Source of the DNA: a virus
Virus record (IMG/VR): IMGVR_UViG_3300031787_000496
Span: 1 to 33,256 of that record
DNA: 33,256 bases
Reading direction: 5' to 3' (one strand)
Shown: in pieces, positions 20,385 to 30,698 of the stretch
Numbering within the stretch: the stretch's first letter is position 1
How the letters are laid out: each line of letters opens with the position of its first letter
Notes under the pieces: model-generated
Told to the model about the DNA's origin: nothing
Databases searched by the model: none
The model's input: the letters and a program-made list of their open reading frames with translations, nothing else
Position numbers and translations under genes: made by a program

Positions 20385-23300
20385 ATCTTGATTTTAATAC
20401 ATCAACTTCCTCTGATAATTCCTTCACTGCATTTACAAGAACTGGAATCATATGATCTGATGTCAGTTTGAGATGCTCTGGATCATTTGAGTCTACAATA
20501 ACAGGATTTTCTCCTTCTGCTTCAAGGACATTCTGGGCACTGAATCCATACCTACGCTTTCCTTCTATGTCCTTTAATTCATCAGTATCACGGTCCTTAA
20601 AGGCATATTCAATTGGAGTAATATTATGAAGGAAACCTCTACCATGAGGAACAGGTCCAAAAATGCACTTGTCACGGCAATCAGAAACTGCTGTCCAAGC
20701 AACCTGGATAAGAGCACATGCATGACTGTTGTTACCCATAATGATGTAATTGGATTCTGTTGTAACATTACAAAGTCCTGTAGAACCCGTTCCAGCATTT
20801 TGTCCGAAGAAAAGATTATTAGTTCCAGTGGTGTTGCAGTAACCAGCATTACGTCCAATAAAGGTGTTGTTGCATCCACTGGTGTTGCAGATACCAGTAT
20901 AAGCTCCAATGAAGATGTTAAAGGTTCCACTGGTGTTGCGGAATCCAGCACATTGTCCAATGAAGTTGTTAAAGGCTCCAGTGGTGTTGCATTGACCGGC
21001 ACTAAATCCAATAAAGTTGTTATTGGATCCAGTGGTGTTGCTGAAACCAGCACATCGTCCAGCAAAGAAGTTAAAGGATCCACCGGTGTTGCAGTAACCA
21101 GCACTAAATCCAATAAAGTTGTTATTGGATCCAGTGGTGTTGCCGAAACCAGCATAAGCTCCAATGAAGGTGTTATTGGATCCAGTGGTGTTGTTGGATC
21201 CAGCAAGTCGTCCAATGAAGTTGTTGCAGGTTCCAATGGTGTTGGATTGACCAGCATTAGATCCAAAGAAGTTGTTGTTGGCTCCACTGGTGTTGCATCG
21301 ACCAGCAAATCGTCCAAAGAAGTTGTTGTAGGATCCACTGGTGTTGCTGAAACCAGCACATTGTCCAGCAAAGAAGTTATGAGTTCCACTGGTGTTGCAT
21401 CGACCAGCATTAGATCCAAAGAAGTTGTTGTTGGCTCCACCGATGTTGGATTGACCAGTATAAGCTCCAATGAAGTTGTTATTGGATCCAGTGGTGTTGC
21501 TGAAACCAGCACATCGTCCAATGAAGTTGTTGCAGGTTCCAGTGGTGTTGCTATAACCAGCACTAAATCCAATGAAGTTGTTGTTAGTTCCAGTGCTGTT
21601 GTATCGACCAGCATAATTTCCAATGAAGTTGTTGTAGTTTCCAATGGTGTTGCGGAATCCAGCAAATCGTCCAAAGAAGTTGTTGTTAGTTCCAGTGCTG
21701 TTGCATCGACCAGCACATTGTCCAATGAAGTTGTTGAAGGATCCAGTGGTGTTACAGGCACCAGCACCTTGTCCAATAAAGTTGTTATTGGATCCAGTGG
21801 TGTTACAGGCACCAGCACATTGTCCAGCAAAGAAGTTAAAGGATCCAGTGGTGTTACAGGCACCAGCACCTTGTCCAATAAAGTTGTTATTGGATCCAGT
21901 GGTGTTACAGGCACCAGCACATTGTCCAGCAAAGAAGTTAAAGGATCCACTGGTGTTGGATTGACCAGCACAATAACCAGCAAAGAAATTATTGAGTCCA
22001 GTGCCACCAGTTCCTGCTTCTGAACTGTAAATGGTCCCACAAGAACCACTTAAAATGAATTCTCCACCGCCACCGACACCCCCTCCTGCAGGTCCTTGAG
22101 CACCTTGAGCACCAGTAGCACCAGCGGTTCCTTGAGCACCTTGAGCACCAGATCCAGTGGCACCTTGAGCACCTGTAGATCCTTGAGCACCTGTAGATCC
22201 TTGAGCACCTTGAGTACCTGTAGATCCTTGAGCACCTGTAGATCCTTGAGCACCTTGAGCACCTTGAGCACCTTGAGCACCAGATCCACTGCCACCCTCT
22301 CCTGCAGGTCCTTGAGCACCTTGAGCACCAGTAGCACCTGTAGATCCTTGAGCACCAGTAGCACCTGTAGATCCTTGAGCACCAGATCCAGTGGCACCTT
22401 GAGCACCTGTAGATCCTTGAGCACCAGTAGCACCTGTAGATCCTTGAGCACCAGATCCAGTGGCACCTTGAGCACCTGTAGATCCTTGAGCACCTGTAGA
22501 TCCTTGAGCACCTTGAGCACCTGTAGATCCTTGTGCTCCTACTAAACCTTGAGCACCAGTAGCACCTTGAGCACCTTGAGCACCAGATCCACTGCCACCC
22601 TCTCCTGCAGGTCCTTGAGCACCTTGAGCACCTTCAGCACCAGCGGTTCCTTGAGCACCTTGAGCACCAGATCCAGTGGCACCTTGAGCACCTGTAGATC
22701 CTTGAGCACCTTGAGTACCTGTAGATCCTTGAGCACCTATAGATCCTTGAGCACCTGTAGATCCCTGAGCACCTTGAGCACCAGATCCAGTGGCACCTTG
22801 AGCACCTGTAGATCCTTGAGCACCTTGAGCACCTTCAGCACCAGCGGTTCCTTGAGCACCTTGAGCACCAGATCCAGTGGCACCTTGAGCACCTATAGAT
22901 CCTTGAGCACCTGTAGATCCCTGAGCACCTTGAGCACCAGATCCAGTGGCACCTTGAGCACCTTGAGCACCTTCAGCACCAGCGGTTCCTTGAGCACCTT
23001 GAGCACCTGTAGATCCTTGAGCACCTACATCACCTTTATCACCAGTCCTAGCAAAGGTGATGATAACGTCTTCACTATCACTGAATGAAGAAGCACTACC
23101 AGATACATATCCACAACTGACTGTGAAGTATCCAGTGTTCTCAGTCACACTAGAGATAGTGAACAGAGCAAAGTCGTCAGCATTCAGTCTATTAGAAATT
23201 CTAAAGTGACCCTTAATAGTAGAAGTAGAGTCATCAATAGTTCTTAAGAATGACTGAATATCTGTAGAGTTATCGTCAACATCATCAATGTATAGAACCG

Positions 23301-26300
23301 TAGCAGATGAAACTGTAGCGTTATTGAGCTTTAGTATTCCAGTTCCTGGGTCACTAGCAGTAATGTTTGTAGAGAAAGTATAGTCAAATGTAGCGCCACC
23401 GAAGTTACCATCAGCTCCTTGTGCTCCAACAGCACCCTGTGCACCTTGAGCACCAGCAGTTCCTTGAGCACCAGCGGTTCCTTGAGCACCTTCAGCACCA
23501 GTAGCACCTGTGGAACCTTGAGCACCTTCAGCACCAGTAGCACCTGTGGAACCTTGAGCACCAGCAGTTCCTTGAGCACCAGCGGTTCCTTGAGCACCTT
23601 CAGCACCAGTAGCACCTGTGGAACCTTGAGCACCAGCAGTTCCTTGAGCACCAGCGGTTCCTTGAGCACCTTCAGCACCTGTAGATCCTTGAGCACCTTC
23701 AGCACCTGTAGATCCTTGAGCACCAGCAGTTCCTTGAGCACCAGCGGTTCCTTGAGCACCTTCAGCACCCTGAGCACCTTCAGCACCTTGAGCACCTGTG
23801 GAACCTTGAGCACCAGCGGTTCCTTGAGCACCTTCAGCACCCTGAGCACCTTCAGCACCTTCAGCACCTTGAGCACCAGTAGAACCTTGAGCACCAGTGA
23901 CACCAGTAGAACCTTGAGCACCGGTGGCACCTATTGAACCTTGTGCTCCATCAGCACCTTGAGCACCTGTGGCACCTGTGGAACCTTGAGCACCAGTGGC
24001 ACCTGTGGAACCTTGAGCACCGGTGACACCAGTAGAACCTTGAGATCCATCAGCACCTTGAGCACCAGCAGTTCCTTGTGCTCCAGTGGAACCTGTAGAT
24101 CCTTGTGCTCCAGTGGAACCTGTAGATCCTTGTGCTCCAGTGGAACCGGTAGAACCTTGTGCACCTGTATCTCCTTTATCACCAGTTCTAGCAAATGTGA
24201 TAATTACATCAAGGTTATTGGTAAATGATGTCGTAATACCAGAAACATAAGAAATAGGAACTGCAAAGTAATTTGTATATTCAGTATGAAGACCTACAAT
24301 TGAAAATAATCCAAAATATGCAGTATTTCCTTTTTGTGCAATTGTGAAATGTCCCTTAATATTAGAAGTTGAATCATCAATTGTTTGTAAATAACTTGTA
24401 ATATCTACATTATTATCATCATCATTATGAATATAAAGATAACTTGCTGTTGTTATTCCAACTTGATTTAATCTTAATTTACCTTGTGTTGGATCGCTAT
24501 CTACTGTTGAACTATCAAATGTGTAATCAAAAGCAGCACCACCAAAGTTTCCATCAGCACCTTGAGCACCTGTAGAACCTGTAGATCCTTGTGCTCCTGC
24601 CGTACCTTGTGCACCAGCAGTTCCTTGAGATCCTTGTGCTCCTGCTGTACCTTGAGCACCTGTAGAGCCTGTAGATCCTTGTGCTCCATCAGCACCTTGA
24701 GCACCTGTGGAACCTGTGGAACCTTGAGCACCTATAGAACCAGTAGAACCTTGGGCACCAGCATTACCTTGTGCTCCAGTGACACCTGTGGAACCTTGTG
24801 CTCCAGTGGCACCTGTGGAACCTTGTGCTCCATCAGCACCTTGAGCACCTGTGGAACCTGTGGAACCTTGAGCACCTATAGAACCTTGTGCACCGGTAGC
24901 ACCTGTGGAACCTTGGGCACCAGCATTACCTTGTGCTCCAGTGACACCTGTGGAACCTTGAGCACCAGTAGAACCTTGAGCACCAGTGACACCAGTAGAA
25001 CCTTGAGCACCGGTGGCACCTATTGAACCTTGTGCTCCATCAGCACCTTGAGCACCAGATCCAGTGGCGCCTTGAGCACCTTGAGCACCTTCAGCACCAG
25101 CGGTTCCTTGAGGACCTTGAGCACCAGCGGTTCCTTGAGCACCAGCGGTTCCTTGAGCACCAGCGGTTCCTTGAGCACCTTGATCCCCTACAGCACCTTG
25201 AGCACCAGCGGTTCCTTGAGCACCTTCAGCACCAGCGGTTCCTTGAGCACCTTGAGCACCTTCAGCACCAGCGGTTCCTTGAGCACCTTGAGCACCTTCA
25301 GCACCAGCGGTTCCTTGAGGACCTTGAGCACCAGTAGCACCTGTGGAACCTTGAGCACCAGCGGTTCCTTGTGCTCCAGTATCACCCTTATCACCAGTTC
25401 TAGCAAAAGTAATAATAACGTCTTCACCATTGGAGAATGATGTAGCACTTCCTGAAACGTATGAAGAACTTACATCAAAATATCCAGTGTTCTCTGTTAC
25501 TGAAGAAATAGTAAACAGAGCAAAGTCTGAGGCATCAAGTCGGTTTGAAATTCTAAAGTGACCCTTAATAGTAGAGGTAGAGTCATCAATAGTTCTCAAG
25601 AACGACTGAATATCAGTTCCATTGTCGTCAGTATAATCAATATAAAGGTTTAGTGCTCCAGAGAAAGGAGACTCACTAAACTTCAGAGTTCCTGTTCCTG
25701 GGTCGCTATCGGTAGTATTTGTAGAAAATGTATAGTCGAAGGTAGCACCACCAAAGTTTCCATCAGCACCCTGAACTCCTTGAGCACCAGTAGCACCTGT
25801 GGAACCTTGAGCACCTTCAGCACCTTGAGCACCAGCGGTTCCTTGAGCACCTTGAGCACCTTCAGCACCTTGAGCACCAGCGGTTCCTTGAGCACCTTGA
25901 GCACCTGTAGATCCTTGAGCACCTTGATCCCCTACAGCACCTTGAGCACCTTCAGCACCTGTAGATCCTTGAGCACCTTGAGCACCTGTAGATCCTTGAG
26001 CACCTTGAGCACCTGTAGATCCTTGAGCACCTTGAGCACCTGTAGATCCTTGAGCACCTTGAGCACCTTCAGCACCTGTAGTTCCTTGAGCACCAGCGGT
26101 TCCTTGAGCACCTTGAGCACCTTGATCCCCTACAGCACCTTGAGCACCTTCAGCACCTGTAGATCCTTGAGCACCAGCGGTTCCTTGAGCACCAGCGGTT
26201 CCTTGAGCACCAGCGGTTCCTTGAGCACCAGCGGTTCCTTGAGCACCTTCAGCACCTGTAGATCCTTGAGCACCTTGAGCACCTGTAGATCCTTGAGCAC

Positions 26301-27702
26301 CTTGAGCACCTTGATCCCCTACAGCACCTTGAGCACCTTCAGCACCTGTAGTTCCTTGAGCACCTTCAGCACCTTGTAAAGCCGCAGTTTCAATTGATTC
26401 CCATTTAATTCCAGACCCCGTTGAAATTAAAACAGAAGAAGCTGCACCAACATTACCAAAATAATCTTTTAAAGTTGAATTAAATTTAACACTATCAACA
26501 AATGTAGAGACACCTGTTATATTAATCCCGCCATTAGATACACTAATCCCACTATCCGAAGTAATAATACCGGATGAATTAATATTTCTAACAGAAATTA
26601 AATCTCTTTCAGTAAATTGGACTGCTCCAGCAGCAAGTCTAACACCATTAGGAACTTGCGTAGAACCAATACCAACGGCATAGTTTGATAACCAAGCATC
26701 AGTTCCAAGTCCAGAAAATTCACCCGCCTTGAACCACATAATCTTTTTATATGTGGTAGGCGTAGTTTCAATACCAGCAATAAAAAGATTAACTAGTGGA
26801 GAACCTTCAGTTGATGCAACAGCAATACCACCATGATTTGCAGTATTATCATTAGAAGCATCATTACCAAATGCATCAGTTCTAAAACCAAGAACAATAT
26901 CTGGATCATAAATTTTTAATTCACTTGTAAGTAATGTCGCTGTTGTTCCACCAATAGTAATGTTTCCGTTAACATTTAAATTACGATTGACTTGAAGATC
27001 TCTTGTAACTTCTATATCCTGTGGTACTGTGAATTGATTTGGAATACTTAATGTTGGTGTCGAACCTTCACCAGTGCCACCAGTTATGGTAATTTGATTT
27101 GCAGTTCCTGTAATATCTCTTACATAATCTCCAGTCGTATCGGTTCCCAATCCAACTGAATTTGGTTGAATAGTTGCCGCTAATGAAACATTTCCAGTTC
27201 CATCAAAACTGATCGCTGATGCAACAACGTCTCCTGTAATTTCAAATGTTCTTGAGTTCTGAAGTGCTGTTGCAATACCCGCAGTAGTTGCATAAGTTGC
27301 TATACCTGCTGATGTGGAATATGTAGAAATACCCGATACATCAGCATAATCTGCAGTTGCAGCATTGCCACTTATATCAATATCATAAGATCCAGATAAT
27401 CTAGAGGCATTAATAGTTCCAGTAGTAATATTTGCAGCATCAGAAAGATTTGTTGCTGTTGTTGCAGTTCCAGTTAAATTACCTACAAAACCACCTGCTG
27501 AAGTGGTTACTCCTGAAACATTAACTTGCTGAAATTCAGCATTTCTATTTGTTCCTATTCCTAGCGATACAACACTACTACTAGATGTCCATTCTACAGA
27601 AGATCCTGTAGAAACTAAAACGGATCCAGCTACTCCAACCTGATTATTATAATCGTAAACCTTACCACGAAGTCTTTCTGGTTTCTTACCGAAATATGCC
27701 AT
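20362..27702 (-). CDS. Giant collagen-like tail fibre with S74 self-cleaving chaperone
   Basis: 2446 residues in five parts. (1) About 1-440: beta-structured head with [16 protein letters not shown]-type blocks. (2) About 445-1875: Gly-X-Y collagen-like tracts ([12 protein letters not shown]). (3) Three globular modules set into these tracts, about 646-771, 1047-1177 and 1430-1557, each from [11 protein letters not shown] to ARTGDKG. (4) About 1885-2315: some 24 Cys-rich 17-residue repeats (consensus SxNNFIGxxAGxxNTTG). (5) From about 2340: peptidase S74 chaperone domain with SDCRDK and [11 protein letters not shown]. The chaperone assembles the trimer and then cuts itself off. Probably a long or side tail fibre that binds the host. 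Confidence 0.92.
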   Translation of the reverse strand: MAYFGKKPERLRGKVYDYNNQVGVAGSVLVSTGSSVEWTSSSSVVSLGIGTNRNAEFQQVNVSGVTTSAGGFVGNLTGTATTATNLSDAANITTGTINASRLSGSYDIDISGNAATADYADVSGISTYSTSAGIATYATTAGIATALQNSRTFEITGDVVASAISFDGTGNVSLAATIQPNSVGLGTDTTGDYVRDITGTANQITITGGTGEGSTPTLSIPNQFTVPQDIEVTRDLQVNRNLNVNGNITIGGTTATLLTSELKIYDPDIVLGFRTDAFGNDASNDNTANHGGIAVASTEGSPLVNLFIAGIETTPTTYKKIMWFKAGEFSGLGTDAWLSNYAVGIGSTQVPNGVRLAAGAVQFTERDLISVRNINSSGIITSDSGISVSNGGINITGVSTFVDSVKFNSTLKDYFGNVGAASSVLISTGSGIKWESIETAALQGAEGAQGTTGAEGAQGAVGDQGAQGAQGSTGAQGAQGSTGAEGAQGTAGAQGTAGAQGTAGAQGTAGAQGSTGAEGAQGAVGDQGAQGAQGTAGAQGTTGAEGAQGAQGSTGAQGAQGSTGAQGAQGSTGAQGAQGSTGAEGAQGAVGDQGAQGSTGAQGAQGTAGAQGAEGAQGAQGTAGAQGAEGAQGSTGATGAQGVQGADGNFGGATFDYTFSTNTTDSDPGTGTLKFSESPFSGALNLYIDYTDDNGTDIQSFLRTIDDSTSTIKGHFRISNRLDASDFALFTISSVTENTGYFDVSSSYVSGSATSFSNGEDVIITFARTGDKGDTGAQGTAGAQGSTGATGAQGPQGTAGAEGAQGAQGTAGAEGAQGAQGTAGAEGAQGTAGAQGAVGDQGAQGTAGAQGTAGAQGTAGAQGPQGTAGAEGAQGAQGATGSGAQGADGAQGSIGATGAQGSTGVTGAQGSTGAQGSTGVTGAQGNAGAQGSTGATGAQGSIGAQGSTGSTGAQGADGAQGSTGATGAQGSTGVTGAQGNAGAQGSTGSIGAQGSTGSTGAQGADGAQGSTGSTGAQGTAGAQGSQGTAGAQGTAGAQGSTGSTGAQGADGNFGGAAFDYTFDSSTVDSDPTQGKLRLNQVGITTASYLYIHNDDDNNVDITSYLQTIDDSTSNIKGHFTIAQKGNTAYFGLFSIVGLHTEYTNYFAVPISYVSGITTSFTNNLDVIITFARTGDKGDTGAQGSTGSTGAQGSTGSTGAQGSTGSTGAQGTAGAQGADGSQGSTGVTGAQGSTGATGAQGSTGATGAQGADGAQGSIGATGAQGSTGVTGAQGSTGAQGAEGAEGAQGAEGAQGTAGAQGSTGAQGAEGAQGAEGAQGTAGAQGTAGAQGSTGAEGAQGSTGAEGAQGTAGAQGTAGAQGSTGATGAEGAQGTAGAQGTAGAQGSTGATGAEGAQGSTGATGAEGAQGTAGAQGTAGAQGAQGAVGAQGADGNFGGATFDYTFSTNITASDPGTGILKLNNATVSSATVLYIDDVDDNSTDIQSFLRTIDDSTSTIKGHFRISNRLNADDFALFTISSVTENTGYFTVSCGYVSGSASSFSDSEDVIITFARTGDKGDVGAQGSTGAQGAQGTAGAEGAQGAQGATGSGAQGAQGSTGAQGSIGAQGATGSGAQGAQGTAGAEGAQGAQGSTGAQGATGSGAQGAQGSTGAQGSIGAQGSTGTQGAQGSTGAQGATGSGAQGAQGTAGAEGAQGAQGPAGEGGSGSGAQGAQGATGAQGLVGAQGSTGAQGAQGSTGAQGSTGAQGATGSGAQGSTGATGAQGSTGAQGATGSGAQGSTGATGAQGSTGATGAQGAQGPAGEGGSGSGAQGAQGAQGAQGSTGAQGSTGTQGAQGSTGAQGSTGAQGATGSGAQGAQGTAGATGAQGAQGPAGGGVGGGGEFILSGSCGTIYSSEAGTGGTGLNNFFAGYCAGQSNTSGSFNFFAGQCAGACNTTGSNNNFIGQGAGACNTTGSFNFFAGQCAGACNTTGSNNNFIGQGAGACNTTGSFNNFIGQCAGRCNSTGTNNNFFGRFAGFRNTIGNYNNFIGNYAGRYNSTGTNNNFIGFSAGYSNTTGTCNNFIGRCAGFSNTTGSNNNFIGAYTGQSNIGGANNNFFGSNAGRCNTSGTHNFFAGQCAGFSNTSGSYNNFFGRFAGRCNTSGANNNFFGSNAGQSNTIGTCNNFIGRLAGSNNTTGSNNTFIGAYAGFGNTTGSNNNFIGFSAGYCNTGGSFNFFAGRCAGFSNTTGSNNNFIGFSAGQCNTTGAFNNFIGQCAGFRNTSGTFNIFIGAYTGICNTSGCNNTFIGRNAGYCNTTGTNNLFFGQNAGTGSTGLCNVTTESNYIIMGNNSHACALIQVAWTAVSDCRDKCIFGPVPHGRGFLHNITPIEYAFKDRDTDELKDIEGKRRYGFSAQNVLEAEGENPVIVDSNDPEHLKLTSDHMIPVLVNAVKELSEEVDVLKSRLDILENS
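20685..20700 (-). other. Predicted S74 autocleavage site codons
   Basis: Ser2340 and Lys2345 (SDCRDK) have the spacing of the catalytic Ser-Lys pair of phage endosialidase chaperones. Cleavage at this Ser would release a chaperone of about 107 residues. Confidence 0.65.
20755..22050 (-). repeat. About 24 tandem 51-base repeats
   Basis: Units of 51 bases encode 17 residues each, consensus SxNNF(I/F)GxxAGxxNTTG, many with Cys at positions 8 or 13. Similar NTTG-AG repeats precede S74 domains in other phages and bacteria. Confidence 0.9.
22085..26375 (-). repeat. Gly-X-Y coding repeat tracts of the giant fibre
   Basis: Four blocks of nearly exact 9-18-base units separated by the three globular modules at 23030-23412, 24172-24562 and 25390-25765. 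Modules one and three are close copies; module two is diverged and AT-richer. Confidence 0.9.
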
Positions 27703-27713
27703 CTATCTTACCC

Positions 27714-28043
27714 CTAAGTTTGTTCTAGAATACTCAACATTACATCAATACTGGAAGATATATTGGAAAATACCTGCAATTTATCACCGGTCTCTAAAAT
27801 GATTTTATTGCCACCATTAAACTCATAAAGAGATCCATCTGAAAGTTCTAAACTTTTAGCAAGATAAACTGTATCAGAAGCACCTGCCTTGTCTACAAGA
27901 ACATTAGCATTTATAGGATATTCTACTGTGTTTACCAAACACAGTCCCACAATTACGGATGTAGTCGCGCCGGGAACAGTGTAAATATCACTTGCAGCAG
28001 TTCCTACATTTGCTTTAGTATAACTTTTAAATAAATTTGCCAT
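27714..28043 (-). CDS. Small virion-type structural protein
   Basis: 109 residues: MANLFKSYTKANVGTAASDI, YTVPGATTSVIVGLCLVNT, ...GGNKIILETGDKLQVFSN and a closing SIDVMLSILEQT. All-beta, with a pattern common among T4-like marine phage proteins near tail fibres. It has no signal or membrane segment. The gene lies 11 bases upstream of the giant fibre start with an AGGATAA-like ribosome site. Possibly a fibre-attachment or head-surface protein. Exact role unknown. Confidence 0.65.
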   Translation of the reverse strand: MANLFKSYTKANVGTAASDIYTVPGATTSVIVGLCLVNTVEYPINANVLVDKAGASDTVYLAKSLELSDGSLYEFNGGNKIILETGDKLQVFSNISSSIDVMLSILEQT

Positions 28044-28048
28044 TTTTA

Positions 28049-28750
28049 TTATCCTAGTGCGATTGCAAGTGCAAGTGCATCATTACTTGCTGTGGTAAGA
28101 ACACTAATTCCATCAATTTTAAGATCTGTCGAACTATTTATATCTCCACCAACATCTAATTTATATGTAGGTACAGTGGAATTTATTCCAACTTCACCAC
28201 CAATAGATGTGGTAATAACTGTCCCAGCTGCTCCAACATTTAAAGTCCCTTCAATAGTACCAATACCACTATAGGAAACATTAGTACCAGATAAGTAATC
28301 AATAGTACCAGTTGTTACATCTAAAGTGCTTATGGTTACAATACCAGAAACACTTAACTGGTTGAGAGTACCAACAGATGTAAGTGAAGAATTAACTATA
28401 CCAGAACCAAGTGTATTTGATGAAAGAACATCTGTTCCATTGATTTTAATAGTGCTAGTATTAATTCCTATTCCACTGACTCCACCAATTTTAAGATCCG
28501 AAGTGTTTTTATCGAATGTGAAGTTAGAAGATGCTCCAAGAGTTAAATTATCATTGAAAATAACTTCAGTATTAGATCCAGCAGATGCAGTACCGTACCG
28601 ATAATCAAGATAATTCCATGATGTGGTTCCTAAACCAACTTTAATTCTTCCAGTATCTAATTCTAAACCCAACTCACCTTCAGCAAGCACTGGATTGGCA
28701 TTTGTCCAGTCTGCAGAACTTCCTCTTCTAATTTGAATTCTAGTTGCCAT
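28049..28750 (-). CDS. Fibre-type protein with Mtd-like N-terminal domain
   Basis: 233 residues. The first 50 (MATRIQIRRGSSADWTNANP, VLAEGELGLELDTGRIKVGL) match the short N-terminal attachment domain seen in phage fibres and in the major tropism determinant. The remainder is beta-repeat sequence with GIGIN, GVSGIGI and VSGIVTISTLDVTTG blocks, like the giant fibre head. It probably sits at the base of a fibre. Five bases separate it from the next gene, in one transcript. Confidence 0.75.
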   Translation of the reverse strand: MATRIQIRRGSSADWTNANPVLAEGELGLELDTGRIKVGLGTTSWNYLDYRYGTASAGSNTEVIFNDNLTLGASSNFTFDKNTSDLKIGGVSGIGINTSTIKINGTDVLSSNTLGSGIVNSSLTSVGTLNQLSVSGIVTISTLDVTTGTIDYLSGTNVSYSGIGTIEGTLNVGAAGTVITTSIGGEVGINSTVPTYKLDVGGDINSSTDLKIDGISVLTTASNDALALAIALG

Positions 28751-28755
28751 TTTTT

Positions 28756-29529
28756 TTAAATGCCTCCTCCATTAACATTTTCTATTCCACCATAATTTGA
28801 TGATGGCGATCCACCATCAAGATTTCCTTGCAAATCTATAACAACTTCTGTTATATTACCTACAATAAACGCAGAAACACCAGTTCCAACAAAATTAAGA
28901 GTCGTACTTGCAGATCCAACTTGTATTCCTTCATCTTGAATTGCAATACCAGACCCAACAGCAACAATCCCAGTTAGTCCAGATCCATCACCGACAAATG
29001 CACTAGCTGTTACTACTCCACTTACATTTACATCACCAGAAACAGTCAGTTTTGATGTTGGAATTTCAGTTCCTATACCAACATTAGAAAGAGTATGTAT
29101 TCCTAATACGGTAGATGACCAATAGGATTCACTACTTCCACCAGAACCAGCAGAAGGTGTAGTCCAACTAACTCCAATTCCAGTTGAAGTAAGGATTGAT
29201 CCGGCAGCACCTACAACATTATTACTATCATATAATGCACCACGAATTCTTATTCCCCCATCAATGTCCAATCTTTGTGTTGGATTTGTTAATCCAAGAC
29301 CGACATTACCTGAGGTAAAATAAGTATTATATGCAGTGCTGCCAATCCCAACACTCCAAGGATTAACTGCTATTACGGTGACACCTAATCCTGTTGATGT
29401 CTGATCCTGCTCAAGATAAAGTTTACCGTCATATGTGTTAATAGCTAACTCACCAAGAGATAGCTGACTTTCAGTAGGAACTTTACCAGGCGTAGCACTA
29501 CGCCTAATTATAATCTTAGGATCTGCCAT
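28756..29529 (-). CDS. Fibre-type structural protein
   Basis: 257 residues. Its start MADPKIIIRRSATPGKVPTE, SQLSLGELAINTYDGKLYLE is a second version of the attachment domain in the 28049 gene. The middle has VGLGLTNPTQRLDIDGGIR and GAAGSILTSTGIGVSW, almost the same block as in the giant fibre ([16 protein letters not shown]). It ends in Gly/Asn/Ser-rich sequence. Probably a fibre subunit or connector. A late-type promoter and a 16-base palindrome lie upstream. Confidence 0.75.
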   Translation of the reverse strand: MADPKIIIRRSATPGKVPTESQLSLGELAINTYDGKLYLEQDQTSTGLGVTVIAVNPWSVGIGSTAYNTYFTSGNVGLGLTNPTQRLDIDGGIRIRGALYDSNNVVGAAGSILTSTGIGVSWTTPSAGSGGSSESYWSSTVLGIHTLSNVGIGTEIPTSKLTVSGDVNVSGVVTASAFVGDGSGLTGIVAVGSGIAIQDEGIQVGSASTTLNFVGTGVSAFIVGNITEVVIDLQGNLDGGSPSSNYGGIENVNGGGI

Positions 29530-29554
29530 TACTAGATTCGGTATTTACCTTAAT

Positions 29555-29570
29555 AGCAGTATATACTGCT
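29555..29570. promoter_or_regulatory. 16-base perfect palindrome
   Basis: AGCAGTATATACTGCT reads the same on both strands and lies just downstream of the late-type promoter, at about the expected transcription start of the fibre operon. It could be an operator or a short 5' hairpin. Confidence 0.35.
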
Positions 29571-29575
29571 CCTTA

Positions 29576-29583
29576 TATTTATT
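29576..29583 (-). promoter_or_regulatory. Late-type promoter AATAAATA for the fibre operon
   Basis: It overlaps the stop codon of the HNH gene and precedes the 28756-29529 start by 47 bases, with the palindrome between. Confidence 0.5.
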
Positions 29584-29953
29584 AAGAAAAATTATTTCTT
29601 CTCGGACGATATTTAAATAGGTTTACTGGTGGATCTGGTTTCATCCACTCTTCTATTTTATTGATCCTTTCTTCACTATAAAATTCTTGCTGAACATACC
29701 ACAGTTTCCAATGCTCGTACCCCTTATCTTGATTACAGGAGTGACAGCAGCAAACTACATTCTTTGTGAAGTCCATTCCACCTTTGGACTGTGGAACAAT
29801 GTGGTCTATTGTGAGATTTTCTCCTGATCCACAATAAGCACATTGATGATTCCATTGCTCTTTTATATGTTTCTTCCACATTCGTTTTGCCTCTCCAGAA
29901 CTTGTTGTGTATAGATTAAACAAGTATTCTTTTGGAGAGTGTAGAGGTCCCAT
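29582..29953 (-). CDS. HNH endonuclease
   Basis: 123 residues with a classical HNH fold: C38xxC41, TIDHIVPQSKGG (48-59), Asn65 and C70xxC73N. Cys pairs hold the structural zinc and the DH pair is catalytic. It is a small stand-alone nuclease, probably a homing endonuclease inserted between the fibre operon and the psbD-side small genes. It has its own late-type AATAAATA (29974-29981) 21 bases before the ATG. A role in packaging (terminase-associated HNH) is less likely given its location. Confidence 0.9.
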   Translation of the reverse strand: MGPLHSPKEYLFNLYTTSSGEAKRMWKKHIKEQWNHQCAYCGSGENLTIDHIVPQSKGGMDFTKNVVCCCHSCNQDKGYEHWKLWYVQQEFYSEERINKIEEWMKPDPPVNLFKYRPRRNNFS

Positions 29954-29956
29954 AAA

Positions 29957-30106
29957 TTACTGCGACTTATCTATATTTATTCTCTTACATGCTCCTCGTG
30001 CCCATGCCCGTGCCATACTATCTACATGAGAGCAAAGTTTACCAGACTCACCACAATAAGGACACTTGGAATCCTTTGGGTCATTAGGGTACGAAAACTT
30101 TGGCAT
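29957..30106 (-). CDS. Small zinc-ribbon protein
   Basis: 49 residues: MPKFSYPNDPKDSKCPYCGE, SGKLCSHVDSMARAWARGAC KRINIDKSQ (split here for length). C15xxC18 with C25 and H27, or C40, could bind zinc. It starts inside the end of the 30084 gene (different frame) and ends three bases before the HNH start. A late-type promoter lies within its 3' end. Function unknown; it could bind nucleic acid. Confidence 0.65.
   Translation of the reverse strand: MPKFSYPNDPKDSKCPYCGESGKLCSHVDSMARAWARGACKRINIDKSQ
29974..29981 (-). promoter_or_regulatory. Late-type promoter AATAAATA for the HNH gene
   Basis: ATAAATA core 21 bases before the ATG at 29953, inside the end of the zinc-ribbon gene. Confidence 0.5.
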
Positions 30107-30407
30107 CGCTCTGGTTTAATTGTTTTTGATTTTCAACACCAAACGCATCATCAAATTCTTCATATATTTCCTTCCAAGAACCACCAACACCACCATCCAT
30201 ATTGACGACAATCTCATTGGTTGGAAGTGCCTTTGGAGTTTCAATATCTATTACCTGGTCCATCAGCACCTTGTTTTTTACAATCTCACGATTTGGTCCG
30301 TCCAGACTCATCATCATTCTTGCATCTTCAAAACTACCACAGTCACAAATTTTTTTATGAGTTCTTCTTTCTCTTACTGTAAAGTGCTCGTCATTATACT
30401 TTTTCAT
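30084..30407 (-). CDS. Conserved cyanophage hypothetical protein
   Basis: 107 residues: MKKYNDEHFTVRERRTHKKI, CDCGSFEDARMMMSLDGPN..., then EIVVNMDGGVGGSWKEIYEE. A single CxC (CDC) is the only Cys motif. Soluble, acidic near the C-terminus. It overlaps the genes on both sides by 14 and 23 bases. No function recognised. Confidence 0.65.
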   Translation of the reverse strand: MKKYNDEHFTVRERRTHKKICDCGSFEDARMMMSLDGPNREIVKNKVLMDQVIDIETPKALPTNEIVVNMDGGVGGSWKEIYEEFDDAFGVENQKQLNQSDAKVFVP

Positions 30408-30642
30408 TATTAGGTTGCGAAGGAACTACTGGACTTCTACTTTTATTTTTAATTACAATGAAGGCATCATTCTGATAGGAAATTGTTCCGTATGGTTTTG
30501 ACCACTTTGGATTTGCACTTTCGGTTTGCTTAATACCACTGAAAGCAACTCCACCGATTTCAACAGCAATATCATCATCAGCAGTCCATTTCAATTTTTG
30601 AAGAGCACTATTAAGATGTTCTACCCAATCAGCACTTCTCAT
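30394..30642 (-). CDS. Small conserved hypothetical protein
   Basis: 82 residues from the ATG at 30642 (MRSADWVEHLNSALQKLKWT...), chosen because GAGGAAA lies at the right distance. The in-frame start at 30675 has no ribosome site. The middle (DDDIAVEIGGVAFSGIKQ) looks like a small beta sheet. Part of a four-gene chain with overlapping ends. Not recognised. Confidence 0.65.
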   Translation of the reverse strand: MRSADWVEHLNSALQKLKWTADDDIAVEIGGVAFSGIKQTESANPKWSKPYGTISYQNDAFIVIKNKSRSPVVPSQPNNEKV

Positions 30643-30698
30643 TACATTTTCCTCAGGTTCAAGGTTTCCGATCATCTGGTTTTTCTAGTCTCTCTTCA

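Noticed and set aside
20626-22023. Long plus-strand open frame (465 codons) of repeated Ser/Val units
   Set aside because: It is antisense to the 17-residue repeat region; the period-51 coding repeat keeps all frames open. No ribosome site, and every supported gene is on the other strand.
20574-22049. Minus-strand frame-shifted open frame (491 codons) of LD/TP-rich repeats
   Set aside because: Shadow frame of the giant fibre's tandem repeats; the fibre frame runs through uninterrupted to the S74 domain.
22085-26379. Many Ser/Thr/Leu-rich open frames on both strands and CRISPR-like spacing
   Set aside because: They come from Gly-X-Y coding repeats. Units are short, tandem and translate as GAQG/GSTG triplets with no unique spacers, so no CRISPR array.
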